Below are positions 9,379-18,860 of a stretch of DNA of 64,000 bases, in pieces (position 1 is the first letter of the stretch; each line of letters begins with the position of its first letter). The DNA is from Prostheceraeus crozeri. Taxonomy: Eukaryota; Platyhelminthes; Polycladida; Euryleptidae. The stretch covers positions 1 through 64,000 of the forward strand of contig CAJQUW010007069.1 in NCBI GenBank assembly GCA_907163375.1. Reading direction: 5' to 3'. Below the pieces are notes generated by a model, which was not told the DNA's origin, did not search any database, and saw only the letters and a program-made list of their open reading frames with translations. Made by a program: the position numbers and the translations under genes.

Positions 9379-10156
9379 GAACCAAAAGATCTATCATAAT
9401 CTCTTCACCTCCAAAATTTATTTCTTGTCCTTTTTCATCAGTGATTCTAATGCCAATGTTGTTAATAGTTTTTCTTGTAATAGGAAAATATATTAATGTT
9501 TGTGGAATTACATTTAATCTATAACCAATGGGTACAGTAAAAGCTGGAAAACTGAATATTAAATTTGATAATTTACCATTTATATATCCTCCTTCAATAA
9601 TGTCACAATGTACAACAATTGAATTTATTTCAGTTATTTTTGGAATCTTCTCACCTAAATGATAACCTTGACTATAGGTTTGTTTATTAAATCCTAATAG
9701 CTTTGACAATGATCTATCATGATTAAAATCAACTTGATGATTTTCGTCTAAAGTAAGAGAAAATTTATTAACTGCCGGTTCAACTGCAAAATGTAATTGT
9801 TTCTTATCTTTAAATGATATACCTAAGTGTCTCTTAATTTCATTTGATATTGTTTCAACTTCGTAAGAACCAGGAAGAAAAGTTAGTATTTTCCATGTTT
9901 TGCCTTTATCAGTAGAATATCTAAATTGATCATTCACATCTTTGATAACGTTTTGAATAGTGTTAAATGTAGAGAAACTAGTCAATGCAATTTGATAATT
10001 TTTATTTTGTTCCAAATGTAGAATGGGTTCTAAATTACAAGTGTGTGATGAAGTAGTTGTTATAATTTTTAACGTCGTACTAAATTTTGATGAACCCAAA
10101 ATCTCTGTCAAATTTTCTAAATGATTATTAATTTTGTCTAAATCTGCTGAACACAT
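9368..10156 (-). CDS. Penton-like minor capsid protein (single jelly-roll type)
   Basis: The start is taken at ATG 10156 (MCSADLDKINNHL) rather than the longer open frame, because the upstream extension runs through a GC hairpin and lacks an ATG. The 262-residue product has the hallmarks of Polinton/adintovirus minor capsid proteins: YQIALTSFSTFNTI near residue 60, LPGSYEVETISNEIKRHLG near 115, LSKLLGFN near 160, then EINSIVVHCDIIEGGYINGK and a final GIRITDEKGQEINFGGEEI. In virions this forms the pentameric vertices. The frame is intact. It is followed after about 90 bases by the ATPase and preceded by the virion-type gene at 10246, consistent with a co-expressed morphogenesis block. The fold is inferred from family resemblance. 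Confidence 0.75.
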   Translation of the reverse strand: MCSADLDKINNHLENLTEILGSSKFSTTLKIITTTSSHTCNLEPILHLEQNKNYQIALTSFSTFNTIQNVIKDVNDQFRYSTDKGKTWKILTFLPGSYEVETISNEIKRHLGISFKDKKQLHFAVEPAVNKFSLTLDENHQVDFNHDRSLSKLLGFNKQTYSQGYHLGEKIPKITEINSIVVHCDIIEGGYINGKLSNLIFSFPAFTVPIGYRLNVIPQTLIYFPITRKTINNIGIRITDEKGQEINFGGEEIMIDLLVREV

Positions 10157-10225
10157 TTTTAAACTAAAAAAATTAAATAAATATTTTTTTATGAAAAAAG
10201 TAAAACAACAACATATTTCAGCTAC

Positions 10226-10256
10226 GGGCGAAGCCCTTGAAGACATCAGAGATGTC
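10226..10256. repeat. GC-rich hairpins GGGC-GAA-GCCC and GACATC-AGA-GATGTC
   Basis: GGGCGAAGCCC (10226-10236, reverse complement of the 4055 and 12084 type) and GACATCAGAGATGTC (10242-10256) lie side by side at the gene boundary. The second covers the stop codon and last residues of the minus-strand gene ending at 10246. Confidence 0.6.
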
Positions 10257-11067
10257 CGGTTATACTTTTATAATCCTCTTCATTTAGAATCTTCTTTTCT
10301 AACAGTCTTTTCATTATAGCATGAATTTCATTGAAACTAGAATTATGTCCTTCTTTTATTGCAGATATTAAAATATTTAATCTATTTAGTAATTCTTGTG
10401 GATCATCTGGTAAAAATACAGTTGTTTCAGTTTTCTGTTTTTCAGATAAACCTTTCCCTACTTTAACTCCCGTTGATAATAAATTTTCTAATTGTTTATA
10501 ACGTCTAAGAGATTTTACTGCACCAACTCTGTCTAACATAGCTTTATATTTTATGAGATCTTCTACAGCATAATTATTTAAATCTGCTCCTCTTAAAAGA
10601 TTAACAAAATTTCTATCTAAATTAAAAGGAGATTTATCTGATGAAAAAATTAAACCTCGAAAAGGTTGTGGAAATATTTCTTTTTGTCCGAGATAAAATC
10701 TAGGTATTGTTTTTCCATCTATAAATGAAATAGAATGTTCAAATTGCATAGATTTTGGTAATTTCTTATTAATGTTTGATTCTAGTAATCCATAGTCATC
10801 TAATATAGTTTTGTGCTCTGGATCTGTTATATCAATTTGTTTATCATTATTTGTAAGTTCTTTTTCAAGAGTTTTAAATGGTTTCATAGTTTTTTCAAAA
10901 TCAGTTTTTACTTGTTCGGTTTGCTGCATTTTTTCAAACATATCAGATTGAATACCAGCTTTTATCATTCTATGTTGAAGATGATTTTCTTTCATAATAT
11001 TTCTTTGTTTTATTAACTCTTCTAATTGTTTTATTCTTTTAAAATTATCAGCTCTAATTTTATCCAT
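10246..11067 (-). CDS. Conserved Polinton/adintovirus virion-type protein of unknown function
   Basis: ATG at 11067 (MDKIRADNFKRIKQL) gives 273 residues; the longer open frame upstream is not needed. The first 100 residues are a charged helical, probably coiled-coil region (QLEELIKQRN ... KMQQTEQVKTDFE). The middle contains DYGLLESNINKKLP and FYLGQKEIFPQPF, then ADLNNYAVEDLIKYKAML. The C-terminus has LPDDPQELLNRLNILISAI followed by NEIHAIMKRLLEKKIL. This last block resembles a segment (DPxEL-x-x-RL-x-LL ... NEI) that I associate with conserved uncharacterised proteins of Maverick/adintovirus genomes. No enzymatic motif is visible. Its place between the two-TM gene and penton gene suggests a virion or core component. 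The last codons are supplied by a GC hairpin. Confidence 0.6.
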   Translation of the reverse strand: MDKIRADNFKRIKQLEELIKQRNIMKENHLQHRMIKAGIQSDMFEKMQQTEQVKTDFEKTMKPFKTLEKELTNNDKQIDITDPEHKTILDDYGLLESNINKKLPKSMQFEHSISFIDGKTIPRFYLGQKEIFPQPFRGLIFSSDKSPFNLDRNFVNLLRGADLNNYAVEDLIKYKAMLDRVGAVKSLRRYKQLENLLSTGVKVGKGLSEKQKTETTVFLPDDPQELLNRLNILISAIKEGHNSSFNEIHAIMKRLLEKKILNEEDYKSITGHL

Positions 11068-11188
11068 TTTTAAAATATAATATTTGAATTTTGTGGTAAC
11101 ATTGGAATACAACAAAAACATTTTACTGAACAAATTATTTTTTTATTGCTTTGTTGTTTGACATCTTTTCGTTTAAAGTTTTCTCGTT

Positions 11189-11797
11189 TTAAGTTTTGTT
11201 TAATAAAGTTTTGTTCAATAAAGTTTTGCTTAAATTTTCGCTTAAAGTTTTTAGCTCTTCTAAAAAAAATTTGTCATTTTCTTCATTAGAAATTTTAGCA
11301 TCACTAGAAATTTTGCCATCCTTTTTATTTTTATCATCAACTTTTTCTGTCTGTGATTGAAATGATATTTGATTTACTTCATTAGCTATTTGATCAAATT
11401 TTTCAATCTCATCTAACGTAATAACATTATCATCACATACTCTCTGAAAGTAGTAATGTAGTTTATCATAGACTTCTTTAATATGTAAATGCTTAGTTTT
11501 TAATGATTTTCGTTTCTTAGTTATTAAAGATTTATCTAACATTGTAACAAGTGAAGTTGCAAAAACACCCGTACCTGTTAAAGCTGTAGCAACTACTGGA
11601 ATTACTAAAACACCTGAAGATATAACAATTGTTAAAGCACCTAAACTTATTGTTAAGAATATGCCAATTCCTTGTGTTACATTCTTAACATTAGTCCATC
11701 TCTTTCTTAATTTTTTATAATGCTCTAATCTTAATAATAATTGAGATTCCTTATCTTTCATATACCTAACTCTATCTTTGTGTTTTTCTTTATTCAT
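11189..11797 (-). CDS. Two-transmembrane viral protein (SLATT-like layout)
   Basis: The start is placed at ATG 11797 (MNKEKHKDRVRYMK), which overlaps the end of a small upstream ORF. A basic N-terminal helix (LLLRLEHYKKLRKRW) is followed by two hydrophobic segments around residues 47-95 (GIGIFLTISLGALTIVI and GVLVIPVVATALTGTG). A helix of basic and aromatic residues follows (KEVYDKLHYYFQRVC), then an acidic, low-complexity tail with a repeated KTLLNKT end. Helix-2TM-helix is the layout of SLATT-type membrane proteins and of a recurrent small membrane protein of Polinton-like viruses. It could act in a virion inner membrane or in host-membrane permeabilisation. Function is not known. The frame is intact. 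Confidence 0.55.
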   Translation of the reverse strand: MNKEKHKDRVRYMKDKESQLLLRLEHYKKLRKRWTNVKNVTQGIGIFLTISLGALTIVISSGVLVIPVVATALTGTGVFATSLVTMLDKSLITKKRKSLKTKHLHIKEVYDKLHYYFQRVCDDNVITLDEIEKFDQIANEVNQISFQSQTEKVDDKNKKDGKISSDAKISNEENDKFFLEELKTLSENLSKTLLNKTLLNKT

Positions 11798-11918
11798 TTT
11801 TTTCAATGTTAATCTTTTCAATGTCCATTAAAGTAGAACTACGTTCATATGATAACGAAGGATATATTCTTGAGGTTCCTTCCATTTCTGAAGTTCCTTC
11901 CATTTTTGTTTCTTCCAT
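11790..11918 (-). CDS. Small ORF overlapping the two-TM gene start
   Basis: ATG at 11918 opens 42 codons ending at 11790. The stop region overlaps the ATG of the two-TM gene by a few bases in another frame. It has a repeated MEGTS unit near the N-terminus and an acidic/Asn-rich end (MDIEKINIEKNE). No family is recognised. Tight overlap with the downstream start and no stop codons in an AT-rich region make it worth recording. It may also be chance or a regulatory upstream ORF. Confidence 0.3.
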   Translation of the reverse strand: MEETKMEGTSEMEGTSRIYPSLSYERSSTLMDIEKINIEKNE

Positions 11919-11949
11919 TTTTAAAGAAATATTTTTAGTCACATGATAT

Positions 11950-12460
11950 ATTTTAAAAACCTGAAAAATGGATAAAATTCATGAATTTGAAATTCTCAAC
12001 TTTTATGATTTTCGGTGACCGGTTTTAGATGACCTTGAACGGTCATGATTTAAGCGAGGGTGAAAATCGAACCGAAGGTTCTAGGGCTTCGCCCGATTGT
12101 AATTCTCAAATTTTGAAATTCTCAACTTTTATAATTTTTTAGTGTCCTAGAACGGTCATGATTTTCAAGGTAAAAATTGTAATTCTCAAATTTGAGATTT
12201 TGAAAAATTTGAAAATTGGGTATTTTTAAAAACGCCCAAATTTGTGAATTTAGGTCTTCATAACCTGAAAAAGGGTTCAAATTCATGAATTTATGTCGTT
12301 TTTAAAAAGTACCATTTTTTTCAAAAATGGTACTTTTTGAATGGACTGAATTCATGTATTTAGGTCTTAAAAACCTGAAAAAGGGTTCAAATTCATGAAT
12401 TTATGTCGTTTTTAAAGATACTATTTTTTTGAATTTTATGGTGGCCTGGAACGGTCTTTT
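11950..12460. repeat. Iterated AT-rich terminal region of the viral element
   Basis: Two ~110-bp direct copies (about 12255-12360 and 12366-12430) share AACCTGAAAAAGGGTTCAAA followed by TTCATGAATTTATGTCG. A third partial copy begins at about 11955. The motif GAACGGTC occurs at 12039, 12151 and 12450, each just after a CTTG, CTAG or CTGG. The palindrome GTACCATTTTT / AAAAATGGTAC lies at 12309-12335. A GC hairpin block sits at 12070-12094. No gene is present. It may be the terminal repeat and replication-origin region, but the left terminus needed for proof is outside the window. Confidence 0.5.
12070..12094. repeat. GC-rich mini-hairpin pair in the terminal region
   Basis: AACCGAAGGTT (12070-12080) and GGGCTTCGCCC (12084-12094) are nearly identical to the block inside the clamp-like ORF at 3040-3064. 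This shows the same sequence block at coding and non-coding sites 9 kb apart. Confidence 0.65.
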
Positions 12461-12469
12461 GCCCATTAC

Positions 12470-12985
12470 TGTTCCGTTCACCTCCATTCCATTCACCACT
12501 TTAACATGATTGTCGACTTCCATCCTCACGAGGTGTCCATACCATCTCAAGCGTGTTGCTCTTGTCTTTTTCGCATGTGCTGGTCACTCCAAGCTCCCTT
12601 CGGATCTGTTCGCTCGTCAGTCTGTTTCTTTACGTAACACCTCTAATCCGTCTCAGCATTTTCATTTCTGTTGTCTCCGGCATCATCGTCTCCTTCTCCC
12701 TCATCTCCCACACCTCCGCTCCATACATTCATTAGCACTGGTCTCACGACTGTCTTGTAGATCTTGACTTTCAGCTTCCTTGGAATCCTCTTGTCCATGA
12801 CTCCGCTCACTTCTCTCCATTTATTCCACGCAGCTTTAACTCTTACCCTCACCGCCAACTCTGATCCTCCTGTTTCACTCAAGGTCACTCCCAGGTATTT
12901 GAAAGCTTCGACTTGCTTTAGCTCTTGTCCGTCCCTGTCGACAATTCTGGCCTTCCATTGGTTTCTGCTGCATACCATTAAATAA
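12470..12985 (-). pseudogene. LINE reverse-transcriptase C-terminal fragment
   Basis: On the minus strand the frame 12978 to about 12700 contains VEAFKYLGVTLSETG and KLKVKIYKTVVRPVL. This is the end of the RT domain and connection region of a non-LTR retrotransposon (the KYLG ... Y-x-x-x-VRP-x-L signature). Frame changes after position 12700 continue the typical downstream region toward 12480. It is 5'-truncated and multiply frameshifted. GC content is clearly higher than in the adjoining viral element, and its left edge abuts the viral terminal region. Confidence 0.7.
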
Positions 12986-13649
12986 ATTTAAATTCTTGTT
13001 CACCCAAAAATACCTAAATTGAAAAAAATATCAAAAAAAATGTCGGTGTCTGCCGATGACACATGCGATTGATTCTATCCAAATTCTAGCTCCATGTTTT
13101 CAGAAGACAACTGGTACTCGGGTACTGAGCGAATAAAGACATTGCACAATTACCAAGTCATCCGTCTTCATACTAACAATTATCAATCGGCAAAGATCAA
13201 ATGCACGTCTGCTAGAATTTACATTAGAAATGCGGTTGTCTCAGTTCCAGGTACTCATTGAAAGCAACACCAAGATACCTGACATTTCTGTTAACTCAAT
13301 CAATCGGGCTCTGAAACTCCATAGCGGGCTATAGTTCTCTCTAATCTTTGTACTAAAGAAAATTTCAAATCATCTGTTGATTACTTTTTGCGATGCTAAA
13401 CTGCCTGACTTTCAGATGCCCAAGGAATTCAGATAATTGGGAAAATACTCAAAAATGACTAATTCTTTAAAGTGTCAATTACCATCAAAACTTTTAATAA
13501 GTGGTATTTACACAAAAATAACACTTTAATTTCCAATGCTATATTCGATATTTATGGAATAATCGATGAACATTATCGTAGCTGCATCGTGGTTAACGGA
13601 TATCCCTATATGTCTATCCCCTACCTCCCATACCTATAATTTGATACTG
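12986..13649. other. No gene recognised
   Basis: Non-coding sequence without an open frame of interest or a repeat I can assign. Confidence 0.5.
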
Positions 13650-13860
13650 AACGGCAGATTCCATGTATTTATTTCGTTTCCGACTCTGTACTGGGGTAAG
13701 TTACTCTATGTTATTAGTACTAATTTATATTCATTCGCCCTTGACTTCTAGCTACCTTATTATTTGCACGATTCTCCATTAGGGTAGTTGTTTAACTTTG
13801 GTATCTTCCGTTTCCTGGATTCTTCGAATTTTTTACCGTGTCGTGTTTTAATTTGAAAAA
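13650..13860 (+). repeat. 3'-end copy of the reverse-transcriptase element at 33112-34330
   Basis: The stretch matches 34140-34335. Shared blocks include GTTACTCTATGTT, then AGATTCTCCA/CGATTCTCCA followed by TAGGGTA, TTGTTTAACTTTGG, TCTTCCGTTTCCTGGATTCT and CCGTGTCGTGT. Only the 3' untranslated end is present here, as expected for target-primed 5' truncation. Confidence 0.65.
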
Positions 13861-16666
13861 ATGTGTGACGCTGGATTATATGACCACTTAGCATCACTTG
13901 GCACATCTTAGTACAGTTCGCATTTATGTTGTTACAACTGCTTGCCTTTGAATGATATTCATCACAACAAATTAAACGCAATGACACATGCTGTATTTGT
14001 CTTAGTGGAGAAGGATCCGAAATTTTGGTTGCTTCTTCAGGAAGAGTAAACTAAGGCTTAGTTTTTGCTTTGTAGAATGTGTCTACTTTAAGATGCCATT
14101 TTCGAGTCACTCAGAGGGTTTATAATGCTATGGAATCTGATTTCATGTCATCAAATTCTGAAACTAAGTGTGCCGCCTAGCTATCTCGGAAAATATCATG
14201 TTGTGATGACTTGAGTGGACTTATTCGAATGCATGTTGCACAAGGAGTGTGAATATGTTGATCATTTAGCAATTAAAGGTGTCATACCGATGTGACAGCT
14301 GTGGCTATATAATTCGTCATAATGTGGCATCATGCTCTTCCAACCCTCGCCACGGTGCTCGGTGTGAACATGCATTTGGACGCGTCGCTTCCAATGTGAA
14401 TGAGCCGTAAAAGTGACAACACTCGAGCCAATTGTAAATGTCTCGAATCTTGATCATGCATTGGCGATGGCTTGACTGGTCAAATAACTCCTTCTTGCTT
14501 CCGGAACTATGGAATGGACTTACAGATGAATGCGCAGAGGAACTTGCATTTTTCAGACTTCAGTTGCAGAAAAAAATAGAGAGACTGGTTATACAGCCCT
14601 GTTTTTGCGTGCCAATGGAAGTGGATGATAATTCACTTTAGTAAGTGACTACAACCACCTGTAAAAGTTGTTTGTTGCAATATTTTGCTTGCTTTCTAAC
14701 AAAACGCTTTATAGCCAGAATTTTAGTGCTACGATGCTTTTCTTACGAACGTACTTTTTCTGTGAATGACCTATTCAATACCACACTAGTTTTGTTGACG
14801 GACCTACAATTGATTCATCAGATTTCGTAATCGCCTCCTCTGCTGGCTTCCTTGATTTGATTTCAAATGATTTTTTGATTAAGTATGCAAATAAGATTCC
14901 TTTTTAGTTTACAATTTCATGAACTTTCACTTCAACGAAAATTAAATTACTTGTAGCTATTTATCAACCAGGCTTGTGAACTAGTAATGGTTGAAATCCA
15001 AGGCCGAAACAGACATCGTGGTGGTTGCACATGTGTGATTGGAAAATTTCAGAATCAGTAGGCTATATGAACTCAGTTCACTTCAATAGTCAAATTGAAA
15101 AGCCTTTCCAATTCAATTTAAGTTTCTAAATAAATCCTCTAAAACTGTTTCTAACTTTGGAATTTACTGGTTCAAAGTTAGAAAGAAAAATAATTGAAGT
15201 TGGTTATAATTGGAGATCTTGAAAAAAGGGACGAGAAAAGAAATCCTTCATGAGCAACAACCGTCACGTTTCCATGTCAAGCACGTGAAGGTAAGGAAAT
15301 GCAGATTATTCTACAAGGAGTCATAAACAGTTTCTTGAAGCATCGGAAACCGATCGGTACATTCAATTAATTTGATCAACTGCAAGAATTAAAATTCTTA
15401 CATGAAAACAGACAACACACCTAAAAGAACAAGCTAAAAAATTCCTCTTGAGACTATTTCCAGACGCCCAGTGAAATCAATCTCGTAATCATAATTGAGA
15501 GCGACCTAGTGAAAATTCCTCGATTTATGTAATTAGAGAATTAGTTGCCTGGATAATGAAGCACTATTGATTCAAGATTTGATGCCTTAAAAATGTTTAA
15601 TTTTGAACTGAAAATTGGATTGTTATAAAGTATTCAGTTTTCAATAATATGTAACACAATATGCGTTGCAATGAAATATCAAGATCTTTCGAGCACAAAT
15701 GTTGGACATGGAAACTAATGGATACACTAAGAATAAATTGATTCAGTGCATCAGGGATCATCGGTCAATTCGTCAACCGGTTGAATAATGCTTGCTTGAT
15801 AAAACTAAAATGAATCTCTTATGCTGTGCATAATTTCTTGATAAATTCAGTGTTTCTATTTCTAATATGCTTTTTCAGCCAATTTTAATTTTCTTAGCAA
15901 TGTGTAGATAACTATTAATTGAAAACTAATTAAATTGCAAACTAAAGCGAAGAATTTCAAAAACAGATTTTACTTAGCCCCTTGACCCATGGACGGCTAG
16001 CGCTGCCACACGGCAACGCTGAAATGATAGAAAACGAATTTTATTCATTTTCAACAAAATCTCTTGATTAAGCTTTTTGCATCAAGTTCTTTTTATGATT
16101 TGACCATATTTATTACTGTGTTCTGTAAATGGAATATTTATATGAAATTCAAAAGCAAAAAATGGCTGCGAGTAGGCGAGTATGATTGATCCTTTTCGTT
16201 CTATATAAATTGTGTATCTATCCTTCTTCACATAAAATTTCCGATTAAAAACAACTAAACATGAAGCAAGGAATTGTTCTGCATTATTGTAATGAATAAT
16301 CAAGAGCCTGCGAAGACGAAGCAGTTATCTATTTGTTCCTTTCGCCAAGTGGCACTACTAGGTTTGTCTGGGTTTTATTATTATTAATCTATCTTGTTTA
16401 ATTAAGAGCAAATTATTACGCATGATAGTTGCTTCATTTTGATTTGGAAAGTTAAAATATCATGTTGAAACATCATAATGCGCTACCTCAACAGCAAAGA
16501 ATATTCTATAGTGTTTATAATTAGATCAATGACGTCTTCGCAGCTGAAATCACTATTGAAAAGCCATTACTATATCAACGCTAGTATAAATTTGCTTTTC
16601 GATTTATGCATAGTTTGAACATGTTTTTCAGCTAGAAATGTTATTTGATAAAGCTTATTTAATATC
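13861..16666. other. No gene recognised
   Basis: About 2.8 kb of non-coding sequence. Open frames such as 14438-14641 and 16082-16303 show no recognisable domain and look like chance. Confidence 0.5.
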
Positions 16667-17290
16667 AATAGCAACCGCTTCCAGGCGACCTCGGACAATC
16701 GATCTCATGATTCAATGCCTCCGGCTTTCACGAGGTCGAAATGATATTTCAATGAGCCTTGCTCTTGGCACCACCATGAAAAATGGCTTGCCGGCTGGGA
16801 ATCGAACCCAGTCTTCGAATTGCTAACGCGGCATTAAGATCACCAAGACCAGCGAACCACACCCTCCATGATCATATCAAGAGCAAGTAAAGCTTTCAGC
16901 GCGTATTATGACGTTACCTTCCTGGTTTGTTCCCAGCCGGCAAGCCATTTTTCATGGTGGTGCCAAGAGTAAGGCGCATTGAAATATCATTTCGATTGAA
17001 AATGAATCATGAGATCGATTGTCCGAGGTCGCCTGGAAGCGGTTGCTATTGTTATATAAACAAACCAGGAAGGTAACGTCATAATGCGCGCTGAAAGCTT
17101 TACTTGCTCTTGACACGATCATGGAGGGTGTGGTTCGCTGGTCTTGGTGATCTTCATGCCGCGTTAGCAATTCGAAGACTGGGTTCGATTCCCAGCCGGC
17201 AAGCCATTTTTCATGGTGGTGCCAAGAGCAAGGCTCATTGAAATATCATTTCGACCTCGTGAAAGCCGGAGGCATTGAATCATGAGACTT
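16667..17290. mobile_element. tRNA-derived SINE cluster: one minus and two plus copies forming an inverted repeat
   Basis: Copy 1 (16667-16929) is on the minus strand. Copy 2 (about 16930-17055) is a plus-strand 3' part. Copy 3 (about 17058-17290) is plus and nearly full length. The head carries a pol III-type B box, GGTTCGATTCCCAG, and an A-box-like GGTTCGCTGGTCTTGG. The tail shares GGTGGTGCCAAGAG and CCGGAGGCATTGAATC. Copies 1 and 3 can fold into a hairpin of over 200 bases. The head is tRNA-like but lacks a convincing full cloverleaf, so a functional tRNA is not called. Confidence 0.7.
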
Positions 17291-17619
17291 ATCAAATATG
17301 ATCGTAGAATATCCCTACAAGTAATCATCTAACAAATGTGCCCTATTTAATGTAGAAGAATGGCCACAAATACTACTCTTACTTCTAAGTAAAAAATGCC
17401 GCAAATATGTTGGTAGACGACATATGTTCGCGAGGCTTTTCTCTCATTGCTTTATGAGGCAATGCATACTAGAGGCCCTTTTTATTAAGTAATTCAATTC
17501 TGATTTATGTAAGCAGAAAGATTCCGTCCTGACTTTGTCTGTGCCATAGCTACTACTGATTGGACCGAAGAAAATCTCATGCGGATAAGAGAAGACAAAT
17601 GTTCTCAGATGTTCGTGTC
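17291..17619. other. No gene recognised
   Basis: Short non-coding spacer between the SINE cluster and the LINE fragment. Confidence 0.4.
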
Positions 17620-18860
17620 ACTAACAAAAACTCATGACTGGGATTCGCTTCCTTCGTTGCCCTCATTACCTTGGTCTCAAGATCAACTACGCAAAGACCA
17701 AAGTGAAAGTTATTAACATCAGTGATGTAGAAGACCACCTGGAAGCCAGGAACAGTGAAATAGAACTCGTTGATGACCTTAATTATCTCGGTTCGACATT
17801 TTTAACAAGCAACACCGACTTCTTGCAATGTAATGCCATAGCCTGGAGTAACTTTAGGAGACTTGCAAACACAGAATTAGATTGCTAGAAGTGCAAACTG
17901 ATTCAAAACGATGGCACATGCAGGAACTTACAAAGTGGGCAAAAAGAAATTTAATTACCTTGCTGATATAGGAAAAATAGTCGTACGCCGCTTACAGATT
18001 GCTCTAAATTCCTTCAAAATGCTCCGATCGCCACGATTCCTTCAGATTCGAAGAATTCAGGTCATTGCGCAAAAGTTTTCTCGAAAAGTTGGGCCTCATA
18101 TCATTATTAAAAAAGTTAGTAGGCACACGAAAAAACGTTCACAAACTTCTCTGTAGAATTTGACAGCGTCTGTGCCTCTTTGCTGTGTGATCAGGTTGAT
18201 TACAGTCACTGAAACATGGCACAATTTGGGTGCTTAATGTTGAACTGGCTGCTCATTGTTCGATTGCTATGATATCATGTCAGCAAATTATGCCATCTCA
18301 TTAACGTTACGTGTTCCAATGCTTCTTTTCTAGTCAAACAGATGAAAAGACGACCTGCTAATTCTGTGGTTGTAAGTATATGAAAATCAAAAAACATTCC
18401 ACTGCAATTCAAACTGCGACTCCTCGATCTCGGTCCCGGTGTATGGTGCGGAATCATGGATCTTTACGAAAACTCTTTCCGACAAAATCAATGCGTTTGG
18501 AACCAGTTGCTAGCGGATCTAGCCTGGCATCAAGAGGATTGACCGCGTGCGAAACACCATCGTGCTCCAAACAGTGAACCGTCCAGCTTTGATCAACACC
18601 GTCAGCGCAAACAACTCAGGGCGCTCGGACACTGGATGCTCAAAGGAGCCTCAATCACACAGCGCTACGCTCTACAACCTTCACACGGGCGAAATAGGAG
18701 GCAACGGCCAAGATTATCGTACGTCCGATACATGGAGAAGCTGACAGTGGACGACCTCGTGTCGAGGGCGGCCGACCGGGACGGTTGGTGCTCAAATGTG
18801 GTCGGGGGATATGACTCACGTACGTCCTCTCAATTAAGTCCTCTCAGTAAGTAAGCATCT
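17620..18860 (+). pseudogene. LINE reverse-transcriptase 3' half, heavily decayed
   Basis: At 17634-17888 a frame contains GLKINYAKTKVKVI and VDDLNYLGSTF, matching the thumb region of a non-LTR RT. From about 18400 to 18850 scattered frames carry PVYGAESW-like, RVRNTIVLQ, LGHWMLKGAS and PRLSYVRYMEKLTVDDLVS-like pieces. These are characteristic of the C-terminal end of the same kind of LINE. The interval 17900-18380 between them is too decayed to read. Multiple frameshifts and stops make it non-functional. The clade is not resolved. Confidence 0.65.

Larger units (their letters stand above)
1..12460. mobile_element. Endogenous Polinton/adintovirus-like DNA virus (left end outside window)
   Basis: About 12.4 kb of very AT-rich sequence carries a coherent virus gene set: major capsid fragment, penton-like protein, packaging ATPase, protein-primed PolB, fibre-like protein and several conserved accessory proteins. 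Strand layout is minus (capsid, small protein, fibre), plus (clamp-like, PolB), minus (ATPase, penton, virion-like protein, two-TM protein). The right limit is set where iterated AT-rich repeats give way to a LINE fragment at about 12470. The left end is beyond position 1, so its terminal repeat cannot be compared. No retrovirus-type integrase and no adenain-like protease is seen here; they could lie to the left. Several frames are broken, so this looks like an old or imperfectly assembled integrated copy. Assignment to Polinton versus adintovirus is inference. Confidence 0.85.

Noticed and set aside
10134..11016. Plus-strand frames opposite the penton-like and virion-type genes
   Set aside because: Low-complexity Phe/Leu/Ile shadows of AT-rich minus-strand genes.
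12510..12985. Plus-strand frames rich in Ser/Leu
   Set aside because: Antisense of a recognisable LINE reverse-transcriptase fragment.
17100..17205. Functional tRNA gene
   Set aside because: B box is good but the acceptor and anticodon arms do not fold convincingly, and three copies share SINE tail sequence.
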